The notes: generated from the sequence alone by a model not told the origin. A stretch of DNA of 34,088 bases from HGM11416 sp045596285 (GCA_045596285.1 JAZOCA010000151.1:1-34088); one strand, 5' to 3'; counted from the first letter of the stretch, positions 6,876 through 15,895 are shown. Made by a program: numbers and translations.

Positions 6876-9050
6876 ATGAAGAACAAATTTTTAACCATTT
6901 TTTTATGTATAGCTTTTGTCTTTTCTTTAACAGCGTTAACGGCTTGCTCGCCTTTACCGGTAGATTATGGCAGGTTAACGGTTGCTGATATTACCGTTAA
7001 AGCTGGCGAAAATGCAGAGATTGCTCCCGTGTTTTCTATCGAAAAATACAAAGAAACACCTAATTACACTTTTGAAGGGCAAAACATTTCTATTTCAAAC
7101 GGAGTTGTGCAAGGATTGATAGAAGGTAGCGAAACAATAGTTACCGCAAAGACTACTCATCACGAAGCGACCTTTAAGGTAACCGTTGAAATAGATTACG
7201 GCGAACTTACTATTGCCGATATAGAAATTCCTTTTAGTAAACAAACGGTTATCCACCCGTCATTTTCTAAACCGGAATACGAAGAAGAAGTAGAGTATTC
7301 TTTTGAAGGCGAAAATATCAATATTGAAAACGGCATGCTAACCGGTATCGTTCCCGGAACTACAACCGAGGTAACCGCAACGACAGAACATCATCAAACA
7401 GCCTTTAAAGTAACGGTAAATTATATGCAGGCTGAACTTTACAGCGAATCTGGTGCGGAAGTTAAGTTTGCAATTGATACGCCCGATAACGATAATTACG
7501 TTTTAACCGGAAAAGTAGAAGTTTCTAAGTGGCGTGAAAACGGTTGGACAAGGTTATCTGCCTTTGCGTTTAACGTATCGGATAATTCTTGGTACAATAT
7601 CGAATTGTTCGGCGATGGAGAAGTTGTTCTTTACGCGCGTTTTAACGGTGTTGAAAGATATAATATACGTTTATTTAATATCAATGATGAAGGCGTTATC
7701 GTAGATGGAAAAATCACCTATACTATAGCGTTAGTAAAAACTGGCGAAGCGACTAAATTCTACGTGAATGACAAGTTGGTTTGCTCTTTCTTAGAAGAAG
7801 AGCTTTCAGGTTATGCAAAACTTGGGGATATCGAACTAACCGCTTGTGCAAATCGCGATAATGCAGGCGAATTCCAAGTAACAGTTTCTGAACTATATTA
7901 TCAACTTGAAGGTAGTGAAACGTATGCTCAATATGCAGAAAATACCGATACCATTATGGCTTTTGGCGACCTTTTACTTTCCGCTGACGACGGTGGAGAA
8001 CGTAAATTCGTAGTATCGAACAACTCTTTACCTGCAGAAGATTTCCTATTTAGTACACAAGTGGTAATAGAACGCGGATATGAAGCGTTTATGAGAGCGA
8101 GTTCTTTTGCTTTTAACGTCTCTGATAACTCTTGGTATAATATAGAAATGAATGATGATGGCAACTTTATCTTATACGGCAGATTTAACGGCGTAGAAAA
8201 ATATCACATTCACTTATTTAACAAAAATGACGAAGGAATTATAGTAGACGGAAAGATCGTATATACGATTTCTTTACTTAAAAAAGGTCAAAATACCTAC
8301 TTCTTTGTAAATGATAAATATGTTGCATCTTTCCAAGCGGAAGACCTTAAGGGCTATGCTACTTTAAAGGGCTTTGAATTCACTTCTGCAACGGACGCAT
8401 GGTGGCGTGAGGGTCAAGCGTATGCGGTAAGATATAAAAATACAAGGGTTTTAAAACATTCAAGTAGTGAATATGCAAGATTACTTGAAAAGGCAACCGC
8501 AACCGTTAACGTAGCGGAAGCAAACTTGGTTTCAGATAACGGAGCAGAGAAAAAGTACGTAATAGCAAATAGCGGTATGAACGCCACTCACGGTTACAGT
8601 TTAATAAGTATGAAGGTTACCGTAAACGAATTTGACGCTACTGCGTGGTTCCGTTCAAGTGCGCTTGCATTTAACGCTTCAGATAACTCTTGGTATAATA
8701 TGGAACTTGGCGGAGACGGCAACGTTACTTTATACGCGCGTTTTAACGGCGTAGAAAAATATCATATTCATCTGTTTAATTTAAACGACGATGGAATTAT
8801 AGTGGACGGCAAACTTACTTATACGTTAGCATTACTTAAAAAAGGTCAAGCAAGTTACTTTTTCGTAAACGATAAATTAGTGTGTTCATTTAATAGGGAA
8901 GAACTAAACGGCTATCCTGCACTTGATTATCTTGAATTAACTTCTTGTGCAGACAGAAGCGGAAAGGCGTTCAACGTAACTGTAAGCGATACGAAAATAG
9001 AAAGTTCTTTAAGCGAAATTTATGCAAAATATAACGCGTTAATCGGTTAA
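6876..9050 (+). CDS. Surface lipoprotein with two Ig-like and three lectin-like repeats
   Basis: 724 aa. A lipoprotein signal peptide ends in LTAC (C24). Two similar domains of about 75 aa (31-104, 105-180) look like bacterial Ig-like folds. Three copies of about 185 aa follow, each centred on the near-identical block FAFNVSDNSWYNIEL (residues about 229, 411 and 598) and containing a VLYARFNGV-like strand and a YTxALLKKGQ-FFVNDK segment; these resemble LamG/concanavalin-type jelly rolls. It has no recognisable catalytic motif, so it probably binds a glycan at the cell surface and partners with the glycosidase encoded next. The start is set by AAGGAG (6864-6869). No family name can be given with confidence; the repeats are very similar, suggesting recent duplication. 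Confidence 0.85.
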   Translation: MKNKFLTIFLCIAFVFSLTALTACSPLPVDYGRLTVADITVKAGENAEIAPVFSIEKYKETPNYTFEGQNISISNGVVQGLIEGSETIVTAKTTHHEATFKVTVEIDYGELTIADIEIPFSKQTVIHPSFSKPEYEEEVEYSFEGENINIENGMLTGIVPGTTTEVTATTEHHQTAFKVTVNYMQAELYSESGAEVKFAIDTPDNDNYVLTGKVEVSKWRENGWTRLSAFAFNVSDNSWYNIELFGDGEVVLYARFNGVERYNIRLFNINDEGVIVDGKITYTIALVKTGEATKFYVNDKLVCSFLEEELSGYAKLGDIELTACANRDNAGEFQVTVSELYYQLEGSETYAQYAENTDTIMAFGDLLLSADDGGERKFVVSNNSLPAEDFLFSTQVVIERGYEAFMRASSFAFNVSDNSWYNIEMNDDGNFILYGRFNGVEKYHIHLFNKNDEGIIVDGKIVYTISLLKKGQNTYFFVNDKYVASFQAEDLKGYATLKGFEFTSATDAWWREGQAYAVRYKNTRVLKHSSSEYARLLEKATATVNVAEANLVSDNGAEKKYVIANSGMNATHGYSLISMKVTVNEFDATAWFRSSALAFNASDNSWYNMELGGDGNVTLYARFNGVEKYHIHLFNLNDDGIIVDGKLTYTLALLKKGQASYFFVNDKLVCSFNREELNGYPALDYLELTSCADRSGKAFNVTVSDTKIESSLSEIYAKYNALIG

Positions 9051-9074
9051 TAAAAGGCAATAATGGAATTATGG

Positions 9075-9109
9075 ATAATACGGGGACAAAATTATAGTCC
9101 CCGTATTAT
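9075..9109 (+). terminator. Strong intergenic hairpin between lipoprotein and glycosidase
   Basis: A perfect 13-bp stem ATAATACGGGGAC (9075-9087) and GTCCCCGTATTAT (9097-9109) with a 9-nt loop. No T-tract follows directly, so it is more likely an RNA-stabilising or partial-termination hairpin that lowers glycosidase expression relative to the lipoprotein. Confidence 0.6.
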
Positions 9110-9134
9110 GAATTATTTGTGAGGTTTTTTTATA

Positions 9135-12104
9135 ATGATAAAAAGTAAGTTTATTAGTAAAATACTGCTTTTTGCGCTTTGTTTTATGCTTGGTTTGAGC
9201 AGTTATCCTTTAAGCGTAAAAGCAAACCATTCAACTAAAGAAAATAACGTTAACGGAGTGAGCGCTTTGCAAAATAACATTACAAATTTAAATTTGAAAG
9301 GCTACGTAGGGCAAAACCTTAAAAATAACGTAAAATTTTGGCAGTATTCCGCTTATGAAAACAATAAAAATATAATAGAGCAAATAGCTAATGCACAGTC
9401 GAACGCATCATCATTTAGTTCTGTTTTAGGCACGGATTATTTTGGAGTAGACGGCTATTACGATATAAATTTGGTTTCGCATGAAGGAGTAAATTCTATG
9501 GGGTGGACGCTAAAAAGTCTACCTGTTGTTTTTTCAGATAGAGATATACGCTTTGTAAACGATCAAAGCGCAATTACAAACTGGTCTGGTATTAGTGAAC
9601 TGTGGGTGAAACTCGATGCAAGCGAAATTCCCACGCAAACTTTTATTCGCCTTGCTTTTGAAGAAAACTCTGTGGGAAGAGAGTCTTTTTCACTAAAGGA
9701 AAACGTGACGGTATATTTTTCTACCGATAGCACTACGCTATCTATTTCTTCTACATCCGGCGGATATATTCCCATACCCGTTGGCTTTAAGGGATATTTA
9801 AGAATACCGTTTAATCAAGCAACGTATTCTGCCTATTGGTCTGAAAACGGTAACGGCGCATTAGATTGCGATAACGTCGTGCAGTTCCAAATGGCTATAA
9901 AAGGTGGAGAACAAATGGTTGGGAAAACCTTTTACATAGATGAATTTGGCATTTTTGGCGCGGTTGGCGGTGGGGCTTTGCCGATACCCGTTAGCGATTC
10001 TAATTCTTCGTTTAGTTATAAAATGGTTTGGAATATGCAGGCACTTACCCCTAAAACAAACTACAGTAGCAGTTCACTTGCTTGGTACGGCGAATTCGTG
10101 GGAAAACTTTTAACCGGTATGGCATTTTCTTATAAAGCCACTAATGATGAAGATTTGAAAAACGTGGCGTTACAGATTGTAGACGAACTTTCACGCGCGC
10201 AAGGCGAAGACGGCTATTTAGGTGTGTTTATAGGTAAACAAAGATTTTCGTTAGGCGCTTCTAACTGGGATTTATGGAATCATTATCACGCGGTAGTCGG
10301 GCTTTTAGAGTGGTATAATTTAACCGATAGTGAAGTTGTGTTAGAAATTGCAATTAAGGCGCTTGATTGCATATATGAAACCTTTAAAGATAGAAGTTAT
10401 TTGGTTATGGGAGGTTTTGAAACTAATCGCGGTATCGCTCACGGATATGCAATGGCTTATCAAGTTACCGGAGATAAAAAGTATTTAAACGAAGCGCAAA
10501 GAATTATTATGCAAGACTGTCAAGATGAACGCGGTTGGTATAAATGCGCGCTTAATAACGAACCGTTTTTTGCTTCTTCAAGTTCGCGTTGGGAAGTTCT
10601 TCATATGATAATGACCTTGGGTATTTTGTATGAAGAAACGGGAAATCAAGAGTACTTTACTGTAATGGAAAGAGTATGGCAAAGCATTTTAAAATACGAT
10701 ATTCATAACGGCGGTGGGTTTACCACTAATGAAAATGCGACTGGAAATCCCTATACCGGTGGCGTTATAGAAACCTGTTGTACTATCGCGTGGATGGCTT
10801 TTACCAACGAGTATTATAAATATGCTAAAAGCGTGGTGGCGGTAGATGAGTTAGAACGCTCTTATTATAACGCTATGCTTGGTAGTTTGCTTGAAGACGA
10901 TAAATACTGTACTTATAATACGCCTATGGACGGTATTGCCGGAAGTTGCGGTGGTTACGAAGGTAGAAGGGTTTCTTCTCAAAGAGATATTGCCTTTCAA
11001 TATAATTCTGGATCGCCGGATATGAACTGCTGTCAGGCAAATTTAGCGCGTGGATTAGGGCAAATTGCAGAGTGGGCTTGTCTTACGGACGGAAACGACC
11101 TTTATCTTAACTACTACGGAGCAAGCGAAATAAACACCTTTGTTGGCGGTGATAGCGTAACTTTAAAAATCAATTCTGCTTATCCCGTAGAAGGAAAGGT
11201 AAAAGTGCAAATTTCAGGGCTTGAAAATAATAAAAATTTTGCACTTATGTTAAGAATTCCCTCCTTTGCGCATGGTACTTCTTTAAAAATCGGCAACGAA
11301 ATTAAAAGAACTAACCCCGGTACATACTATCGTTTAGAAAGAACTTGGGCCAACGGCGATACCTTTGAACTCGATATCGCTTTAGATATTACTTACCTTG
11401 TAGGCGATAAAGAAAAAGTGGGTTATACTTCCGTTTATTACGGACCTATCCTTCTTACTCTTGACAAAGGAATAAATTCTAATTATAATCATAATATAGC
11501 CTTTTTGGCAAGCGAATTAGAAAAAGCGCAAGTTTCTTCAGCGTCAATCCGCGGTGGAATATTAGATTTAGAAGTTAAAGTTGGCGATTCCACGGTTAAA
11601 CTTATAGACTTTGCTTCGGCGGGTAAAAGTGCAGACGGCTCTGCCCCTACTACTTACTGGTCTTGGATAAAAGTAGAAGGCGCGCCATCGCAAAATAGTG
11701 AAGATTACACTAAACAATGGCATGGTACAAACAAGGGTAAGGTTTATTTTGGAGATAATATATCTTTCGATCGCGCTTTGTTTTATCAAGGGGAAAAAGT
11801 TATCTTTAATCCTGTTGTTCCAAGCGGTTATTTGTTGAAGCAAATTAAAACCAGAACGATTAACGGAAGTGTAGAAATAACTTACGATGAAGATACGGGC
11901 GAGTATTCTTTTGTGATGCCAGACGTCAGCGTTGCGGTAGAAGTTGAATTCCAAAAAGAAATAATCAACGAAATCAATTCTTCAAGCGCAACTAACTCTC
12001 CCGGTTGTTTTTCAAACGTTGGGGCAGGTTTACCTTTAATGGGTGCAGTTTCTATAAGTTCTGCGGTTATAGTTAATAAAAAAAGACAAAAAAAGCAAAT
12101 ATAA
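9135..12104 (+). CDS. Secreted GH127-type (DUF1680) glycosidase, probable beta-L-arabinofuranosidase
   Basis: 989 aa. A signal peptide (1-30) is followed by a carbohydrate-binding-like beta domain (about 95-275). The (alpha/alpha)6 catalytic domain of the DUF1680/GH127 family spans about 290-760. The family's zinc-thiolate site is visible as ETCC (E546, C548) and MNCC (C632, C633), matching the Glu-Cys and Cys-Cys pairs of HypBA1; C632 would be the nucleophile, with E533 as a possible acid/base. The C-terminus adds a small beta repeat (about 890-940) and a tail with GCFSN, a hydrophobic stretch and KKRQKK that probably anchors the protein in the membrane. HypBA1 releases L-arabinose from beta-linked arabinofuranosides; the actual substrate here is unknown. 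It sits between a glycan-binding lipoprotein and a regulator. Confidence 0.85.
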   Translation: MIKSKFISKILLFALCFMLGLSSYPLSVKANHSTKENNVNGVSALQNNITNLNLKGYVGQNLKNNVKFWQYSAYENNKNIIEQIANAQSNASSFSSVLGTDYFGVDGYYDINLVSHEGVNSMGWTLKSLPVVFSDRDIRFVNDQSAITNWSGISELWVKLDASEIPTQTFIRLAFEENSVGRESFSLKENVTVYFSTDSTTLSISSTSGGYIPIPVGFKGYLRIPFNQATYSAYWSENGNGALDCDNVVQFQMAIKGGEQMVGKTFYIDEFGIFGAVGGGALPIPVSDSNSSFSYKMVWNMQALTPKTNYSSSSLAWYGEFVGKLLTGMAFSYKATNDEDLKNVALQIVDELSRAQGEDGYLGVFIGKQRFSLGASNWDLWNHYHAVVGLLEWYNLTDSEVVLEIAIKALDCIYETFKDRSYLVMGGFETNRGIAHGYAMAYQVTGDKKYLNEAQRIIMQDCQDERGWYKCALNNEPFFASSSSRWEVLHMIMTLGILYEETGNQEYFTVMERVWQSILKYDIHNGGGFTTNENATGNPYTGGVIETCCTIAWMAFTNEYYKYAKSVVAVDELERSYYNAMLGSLLEDDKYCTYNTPMDGIAGSCGGYEGRRVSSQRDIAFQYNSGSPDMNCCQANLARGLGQIAEWACLTDGNDLYLNYYGASEINTFVGGDSVTLKINSAYPVEGKVKVQISGLENNKNFALMLRIPSFAHGTSLKIGNEIKRTNPGTYYRLERTWANGDTFELDIALDITYLVGDKEKVGYTSVYYGPILLTLDKGINSNYNHNIAFLASELEKAQVSSASIRGGILDLEVKVGDSTVKLIDFASAGKSADGSAPTTYWSWIKVEGAPSQNSEDYTKQWHGTNKGKVYFGDNISFDRALFYQGEKVIFNPVVPSGYLLKQIKTRTINGSVEITYDEDTGEYSFVMPDVSVAVEVEFQKEIINEINSSSATNSPGCFSNVGAGLPLMGAVSISSAVIVNKKRQKKQI

Positions 12105-12142
12105 AATTAATTTTAAAAAGGAAAGCGTTAAGGTAGGTAAAA

Positions 12143-13087
12143 GTGGATCGGTTTATAGATAAAATATACAATACTGATTTAAAAGACGAAGTAAAAACGG
12201 ATTTGTTGTTAAAGGCGTTAAACTGTAAAACGCGCCGTGATATTTTACGCGTTTTGGGTTACGGTTCGCAAAGTATATGGCAAATAGCGCAAACCTTAAA
12301 CGTTCCACTTTCTACTATTTCAGAACACGTATCCGTGCTCTTAAAAACGGGTCTTGTTTCAGTTATGAGTACTTCTAAAGAACGCGGACACGGAAAAATT
12401 ATCGCTCGCCAGTATGAAAAAATATTAATTAATATTTTTGACGATGAGTTAAAAGACCCCGTAAACAGTAAAAATTACACCGTTCAACTTCCCATAGGTA
12501 GTTATTCTGCTTTTAGCGTTCACCGCTATTGTGGAATGATAGGGGAGTCCGCTTATATTGAACGGAGAGACGACCCTAATATTTTTTACTCTCCACGTCG
12601 TTTTTCTGCCCAGCTTATTTGGTTTGATTACGGATTTTTAGAATATAAAATTCCCATGAAAAATATTATTCCAGATAAAATTAACGCTATATCCGTTTCT
12701 ATGGAAATATGTAGTGAAGCGCCTTGGTATAACGAAAACTGGAAGTCAGATATATTTTTCGAAATCAACGGTAAAGAAGTGTGTTTATGGACCGCTCCTG
12801 GCGATTTTGGCAGTAGAAGGGGGTTACTAACTCCCGAATGGTGGAAAGACGGCACTCAGTACGGACTTATTAAATACTTAAAAGTTGCAAAGGACGGAAC
12901 GTATTTAGATGGGGAAAGGATTTCTTCTGTTAATTTAAAGGATTTAAACTTGGAAGAAAATCCAATTGCCACATTGAAGTTTGGCGTCAAAGAAAATGCA
13001 AAAAATAGGGGCGGTATGAATTTATTTGGACATAAATTTGGCGACCATAACCAACATATTTTATTTACAGTCACTTATAATGAATAA
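12143..13087 (+). CDS. ArsR-type transcriptional regulator with a C-terminal sensor domain
   Basis: 314 aa. Residues about 14-95 form a winged helix-turn-helix of the ArsR type (NCKTRRDILRVLG; the recognition helix around VPLSTISEHVSVLLKTGLV). Residues about 105-310 are a beta-rich domain with WTAPGDFGSRRGLLTPEWW (residues about 213-231), as I recall from the COG4189-type predicted regulators. The sensor may bind a sugar, given its place in the operon after the glycosidase (38 bp gap). GTG start with AAGGTAGG upstream. Ends at a terminator shared with the convergent ABC transporter operon. Confidence 0.8.
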   Translation: MDRFIDKIYNTDLKDEVKTDLLLKALNCKTRRDILRVLGYGSQSIWQIAQTLNVPLSTISEHVSVLLKTGLVSVMSTSKERGHGKIIARQYEKILINIFDDELKDPVNSKNYTVQLPIGSYSAFSVHRYCGMIGESAYIERRDDPNIFYSPRRFSAQLIWFDYGFLEYKIPMKNIIPDKINAISVSMEICSEAPWYNENWKSDIFFEINGKEVCLWTAPGDFGSRRGLLTPEWWKDGTQYGLIKYLKVAKDGTYLDGERISSVNLKDLNLEENPIATLKFGVKENAKNRGGMNLFGHKFGDHNQHILFTVTYNE

Positions 13088-13091
13088 TATA

Positions 13092-13137
13092 AAAACCCCG
13101 CTATAAGCCGATTAACGCGACTTTTAGCGGGGTTTTG
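13092..13137. terminator. Bidirectional conserved-loop terminator
   Basis: Stem AAAACCCCGCTA (13092-13103) with TAGCGGGGTTTT (13125-13136). It closes both the regulator (plus) and the ABC ATPase (minus) because A and T tracts flank both sides. The loop carries the conserved motif, and the sequence is nearly identical to 6676-6720. Confidence 0.88.
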
Positions 13138-13146
13138 CTTTATAAA

Positions 13147-13884
13147 TTAGTTGTTTAAATAACGCGATAAGAATTCTTTAGTTCTTGGCATTTTGGGATT
13201 AGTGAAAAATTCTTCGGGCGGGGCTTGTTCCACAACGTAGCCTTCGTCCATAAATAAAACTCTGGTAGATACGTCACGCGCAAAAGCCATTTCGTGTGTG
13301 ACGATTATCATGGTAAGACCGCTACTTGCTAAAGCCTTCATAACGTCTAAAACTTCGCCTACCATTTCGGGGTCTAATGCAGAAGTCGGCTCGTCAAAAA
13401 GAATAACTTCGGGATTCATGCATAGCGCTCTCGCTATGGCAACTCTTTGCTTTTGCCCGCCAGAAAGTTGTGCGGGTTTTGCGTTAAGATATGCGCCCAT
13501 ACCTACTTTTTTAAGGTTTTCAATAGCAATTTGCTTTGCTTCTTCCTTTTTTCTTTTTAAAACTACCGTTTGTGGGCGAATACAGTTTGCAAGGGCGGTC
13601 ATATTATTGAATAAATTGAACTGCTGAAAAACCATGCACACTTTGGCGCGGTAAGCGCAAAGATCAAATGCTTTTTCTTGAATATTTTCGCCTTTATACA
13701 GTATTTTACCGCTGGTGGGCTCTTCTAAAAGGTTAATACAGCGAAGCATTGTGCTTTTGCCAGAACCGGAAGAACCTATAACTGAAAGAATTTCGCCTTT
13801 ATTTACGGTAACGTTAATATCTTTTAAAACTTCGTGATCGCCAAAATTCTTTTGTAAACCGATAAGTTCAATAATCTTTTCCAT
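13147..13884 (-). CDS. Amino-acid (probable lysine) ABC transporter ATPase
   Basis: 245 aa, the full length of a GlnQ/HisP-type ATPase that drives polar amino acid import. Walker A GSSGSGKST (near 37), Q-loop VFQQFNLF, signature LSGGQKQR (near 138), Walker B VILFDEPTSALD and the switch histidine in IVTHEM are all present. Its start codon overlaps the permease stop by one base (TAATG), indicating translational coupling. It is the last gene of the riboswitch-controlled operon. Confidence 0.94.
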   Translation of the reverse strand: MEKIIELIGLQKNFGDHEVLKDINVTVNKGEILSVIGSSGSGKSTMLRCINLLEEPTSGKILYKGENIQEKAFDLCAYRAKVCMVFQQFNLFNNMTALANCIRPQTVVLKRKKEEAKQIAIENLKKVGMGAYLNAKPAQLSGGQKQRVAIARALCMNPEVILFDEPTSALDPEMVGEVLDVMKALASSGLTMIIVTHEMAFARDVSTRVLFMDEGYVVEQAPPEEFFTNPKMPRTKEFLSRYLNN

Positions 13885-14699
13885 TAGCCGTTACTCCTTA
13901 CCTTTATTTCCGCTTTAGGATCGGATTGTGAACCGCAAATAACGTAGTTTTCGCTACCTGCAAGCTTTCTTTCAATTAAGCGTAAAATGCGCGTTATTGT
14001 AAAGGTTAAAATAAAGTAGATAACGCAAATTACAAGATAGGTTTCGAACATCCAGAAGTTGCCTTTTATAATGATATCGCCTATTTTATAAAGTTCGTAA
14101 ACGCCTATTACGTTTAAAACTGAAGTATCTTTAACGTTTATTACGAATTCGTTGCTAACAGAAGGAAGTATATTTCTAAACATTTGTGGGATTATTACGT
14201 TAAACATCGTTTGCCCGTGAGTCATACCTAAAGAGTGCGCCCCTTCAAATTGACCTTTATCTATTGATATAATACCACCGCGAACGATTTCAGCCATATA
14301 CGCGCCCGTGTTTATAGATACGATTATAATACCTGCGGGAATAACCGGTAAAGTGTTACCGCCAGTAAGCCCGGCAAATCCCCAGAAAATAACCATAGAT
14401 TGAACCATCATAGGCGTTCCGCGGAAAATTTCTACGTATACTGAAATTATGGCGTTTATAACTTTTTGCAAACACTTTATTACGGGGTTTTTTGAAGTGG
14501 GAATAGTGCGAATAAGTCCGGTTAAAATACCTATCGCAAGCCCGATAATAGTGCCGATTAGTGCTATTAAAAGGGTGTTTCCAATCCCTTCTAAGATGTT
14601 TGGGTAATAATCTTTTACTATCGAAATAACCTTGTCGAAAAAGCCGAGTTCTTGAACTTGTGTGGCAAGGTTGTTGGTTAAACTTGATAAATAGTGCAT
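13884..14699 (-). CDS. Amino-acid (probable lysine) ABC transporter permease
   Basis: 271 aa, a HisM/GlnP-type permease. About five hydrophobic segments are visible, and the cytoplasmic coupling loop EGAHSLGMTHGQTMFNVIIP matches the EAA motif of the family. An N-terminal extension of about 30 residues precedes the first membrane segment, and the C-terminal tail after the last is polar. No strong ribosome site precedes the ATG, 28 bp after the binding-protein gene, so translation may depend on the upstream gene. Confidence 0.93.
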   Translation of the reverse strand: MHYLSSLTNNLATQVQELGFFDKVISIVKDYYPNILEGIGNTLLIALIGTIIGLAIGILTGLIRTIPTSKNPVIKCLQKVINAIISVYVEIFRGTPMMVQSMVIFWGFAGLTGGNTLPVIPAGIIIVSINTGAYMAEIVRGGIISIDKGQFEGAHSLGMTHGQTMFNVIIPQMFRNILPSVSNEFVINVKDTSVLNVIGVYELYKIGDIIIKGNFWMFETYLVICVIYFILTFTITRILRLIERKLAGSENYVICGSQSDPKAEIKVRSNG

Positions 14700-14727
14700 G
14701 TTAGTTTTTTAATTTTCTATATTTAGG

Positions 14728-15606
14728 TTAGCTTTTTTTATAGATGACTACTAAGTTAGAAAGGTAATAGCAGTTTGTGAAGTCAACTTCAGCTTCGCGT
14801 TCTGCAGTGGGGCTCATACCTGCGATAATGCCATCTACTGCGCCTGTTTGAACTGCGGGAATAAGTGAGTTCCATTCGTATTGATAAATTTCAAGAGCCA
14901 TTCCAAGTTCTGATGCGATATATTTTGCAACTTGAACGTCGTATCCGTTTGCGTAAAGGGTAGAGCCTGAAGTGCCGTTTTTAATAGCAACTGCACCGTT
15001 TGCGTTTGAAGTTTGAGTCCAGTTAAACGGGTCGTAACCGCATTCCATAGCGATTTTTAAAGTGCCGTTAGAAGTATCCGTGCTGGTTGAAATTAAGGCT
15101 AATTCTTCTTCTAAAACAGCATTTTTATTTATGCTCATTTCAACTGCTTGCTCCATAAGAGTCTTTTTGGTTTCTTCTGAAATAGTTGCTATAACTTCAT
15201 TTACTTGGGCTACTAACGGGCTACCGGTAGCAAAAGCAACTGCAATGCCGGTATCGGTAGGTCCTGCGGTAAAGCCGGTGTCGTTATTAACGAATGGTAA
15301 ATATGCTAAACTTGGGTTTCTTAAACATTCTGCATACGCCGTGGGCTCTTCAGCAACGTAACCGTCTATAACACCGCTGTTAAGCGCGATTAAAAGAGCA
15401 GGGAAGTCTTCATAGTCAGAAATTTTAACGCCCTCAATTTGGCTAAGTACTTCAAGGTGGAAAGTTGCGCTTTGCGCTGCAATAGAAGCGCCTTTAAGAT
15501 CGTGAATGTTCTTTGCTGTAGAAATATCTACTTTTTCTCTTCCACCACAAGCGGTAAAAGAAACGAGCATTACGATTACGGTTAAAAGGGTGATTAGTTT
15601 TTTCAT
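14728..15606 (-). CDS. Amino-acid (probable lysine) ABC transporter binding lipoprotein, lobe order permuted
   Basis: 292 aa. Lipoprotein signal peptide with FTAC (C20). The two lobes of the family-3 solute-binding fold occur in reverse order. Residues 30-165 match the usual second half (DLKGASIAAQSATFH, ALNSGVIDGYVAEEP, the IAVAFATGSPL strand and terminal helices). Residues 182-290 match the usual first half (GTLKIAMECGYDPFNWTQ, GYDVQVAKYIASELG, EWNSLIPAVQTGAVDGIIAG, MSPTAEREAEVDFTNCYY). Residues 166-181 are a Ser/Thr-rich linker. The protein ends right after VVIYKKS, where canonical members run on into lobe 2. The lysine riboswitch upstream suggests lysine as substrate. The start is fixed by AGGAG seven bases upstream. 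Confidence 0.93.
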   Translation of the reverse strand: MKKLITLLTVIVMLVSFTACGGREKVDISTAKNIHDLKGASIAAQSATFHLEVLSQIEGVKISDYEDFPALLIALNSGVIDGYVAEEPTAYAECLRNPSLAYLPFVNNDTGFTAGPTDTGIAVAFATGSPLVAQVNEVIATISEETKKTLMEQAVEMSINKNAVLEEELALISTSTDTSNGTLKIAMECGYDPFNWTQTSNANGAVAIKNGTSGSTLYANGYDVQVAKYIASELGMALEIYQYEWNSLIPAVQTGAVDGIIAGMSPTAEREAEVDFTNCYYLSNLVVIYKKS

Positions 15607-15629
15607 TTTTTATCTCCTAAAAATTACTA

Positions 15630-15664
15630 TAAAAAAACGGCCGAAGCAAAGTGCTACGACCGTT
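15630..15664 (-). terminator. Riboswitch terminator
   Basis: On the minus strand AACGGTCGTAGCA pairs with TGCTTCGGCCGTT (one mismatch, one G-U), followed by seven T's. The segment AGCACT in this stem can pair instead with AGTGCT of the aptamer's closing stem, giving mutually exclusive folds. Confidence 0.85.
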
Positions 15665-15694
15665 AAACGCATTATTTGGCGCAAAAACAAATCG

Positions 15695-15870
15695 AACGAA
15701 AGCACTCCACAAATACTTGTGACAGTTGCAAAGATATTTTCCTTGCACCCAACTCGTAACCGCTCAAACGGTTAATCGTTTCGGCAACCGCGCCTTTCTG
15801 CTTTAAGTCTTAAACGTTTGAGCGTCTACTTAAAGTTACTTTTCGCAAGTTGCGCCTCTAATCATTCTTG
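15695..15870 (-). ncRNA. Lysine riboswitch (L box)
   Basis: On the minus strand the order of conserved L-box elements is complete: AGAGGCGCAACTTGCG (near 15860), AAAAGTAACTTTAAGTAGA, GAAAGGCGCGGTTGCCGAAA (near 15797-15778), GAGTTGGGTGCAAGG, AACTGTCACAAG (near 15729-15718) and TGTGGAGTGCT (15711-15701). The L-box aptamer binds lysine. With the terminator downstream it should act as an OFF switch, cutting transporter expression when lysine is plentiful. The aptamer starts about 20 nt after the predicted transcription start. Confidence 0.94.
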
Positions 15871-15895
15871 ATTCGACTATTTAATTTACTCGCCT

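Noticed and set aside
11568..11954. 128-codon minus-strand open frame opposite the glycosidase gene
   Set aside because: It is a shadow of the GH127 coding frame, with no ribosome site or recognisable motif.
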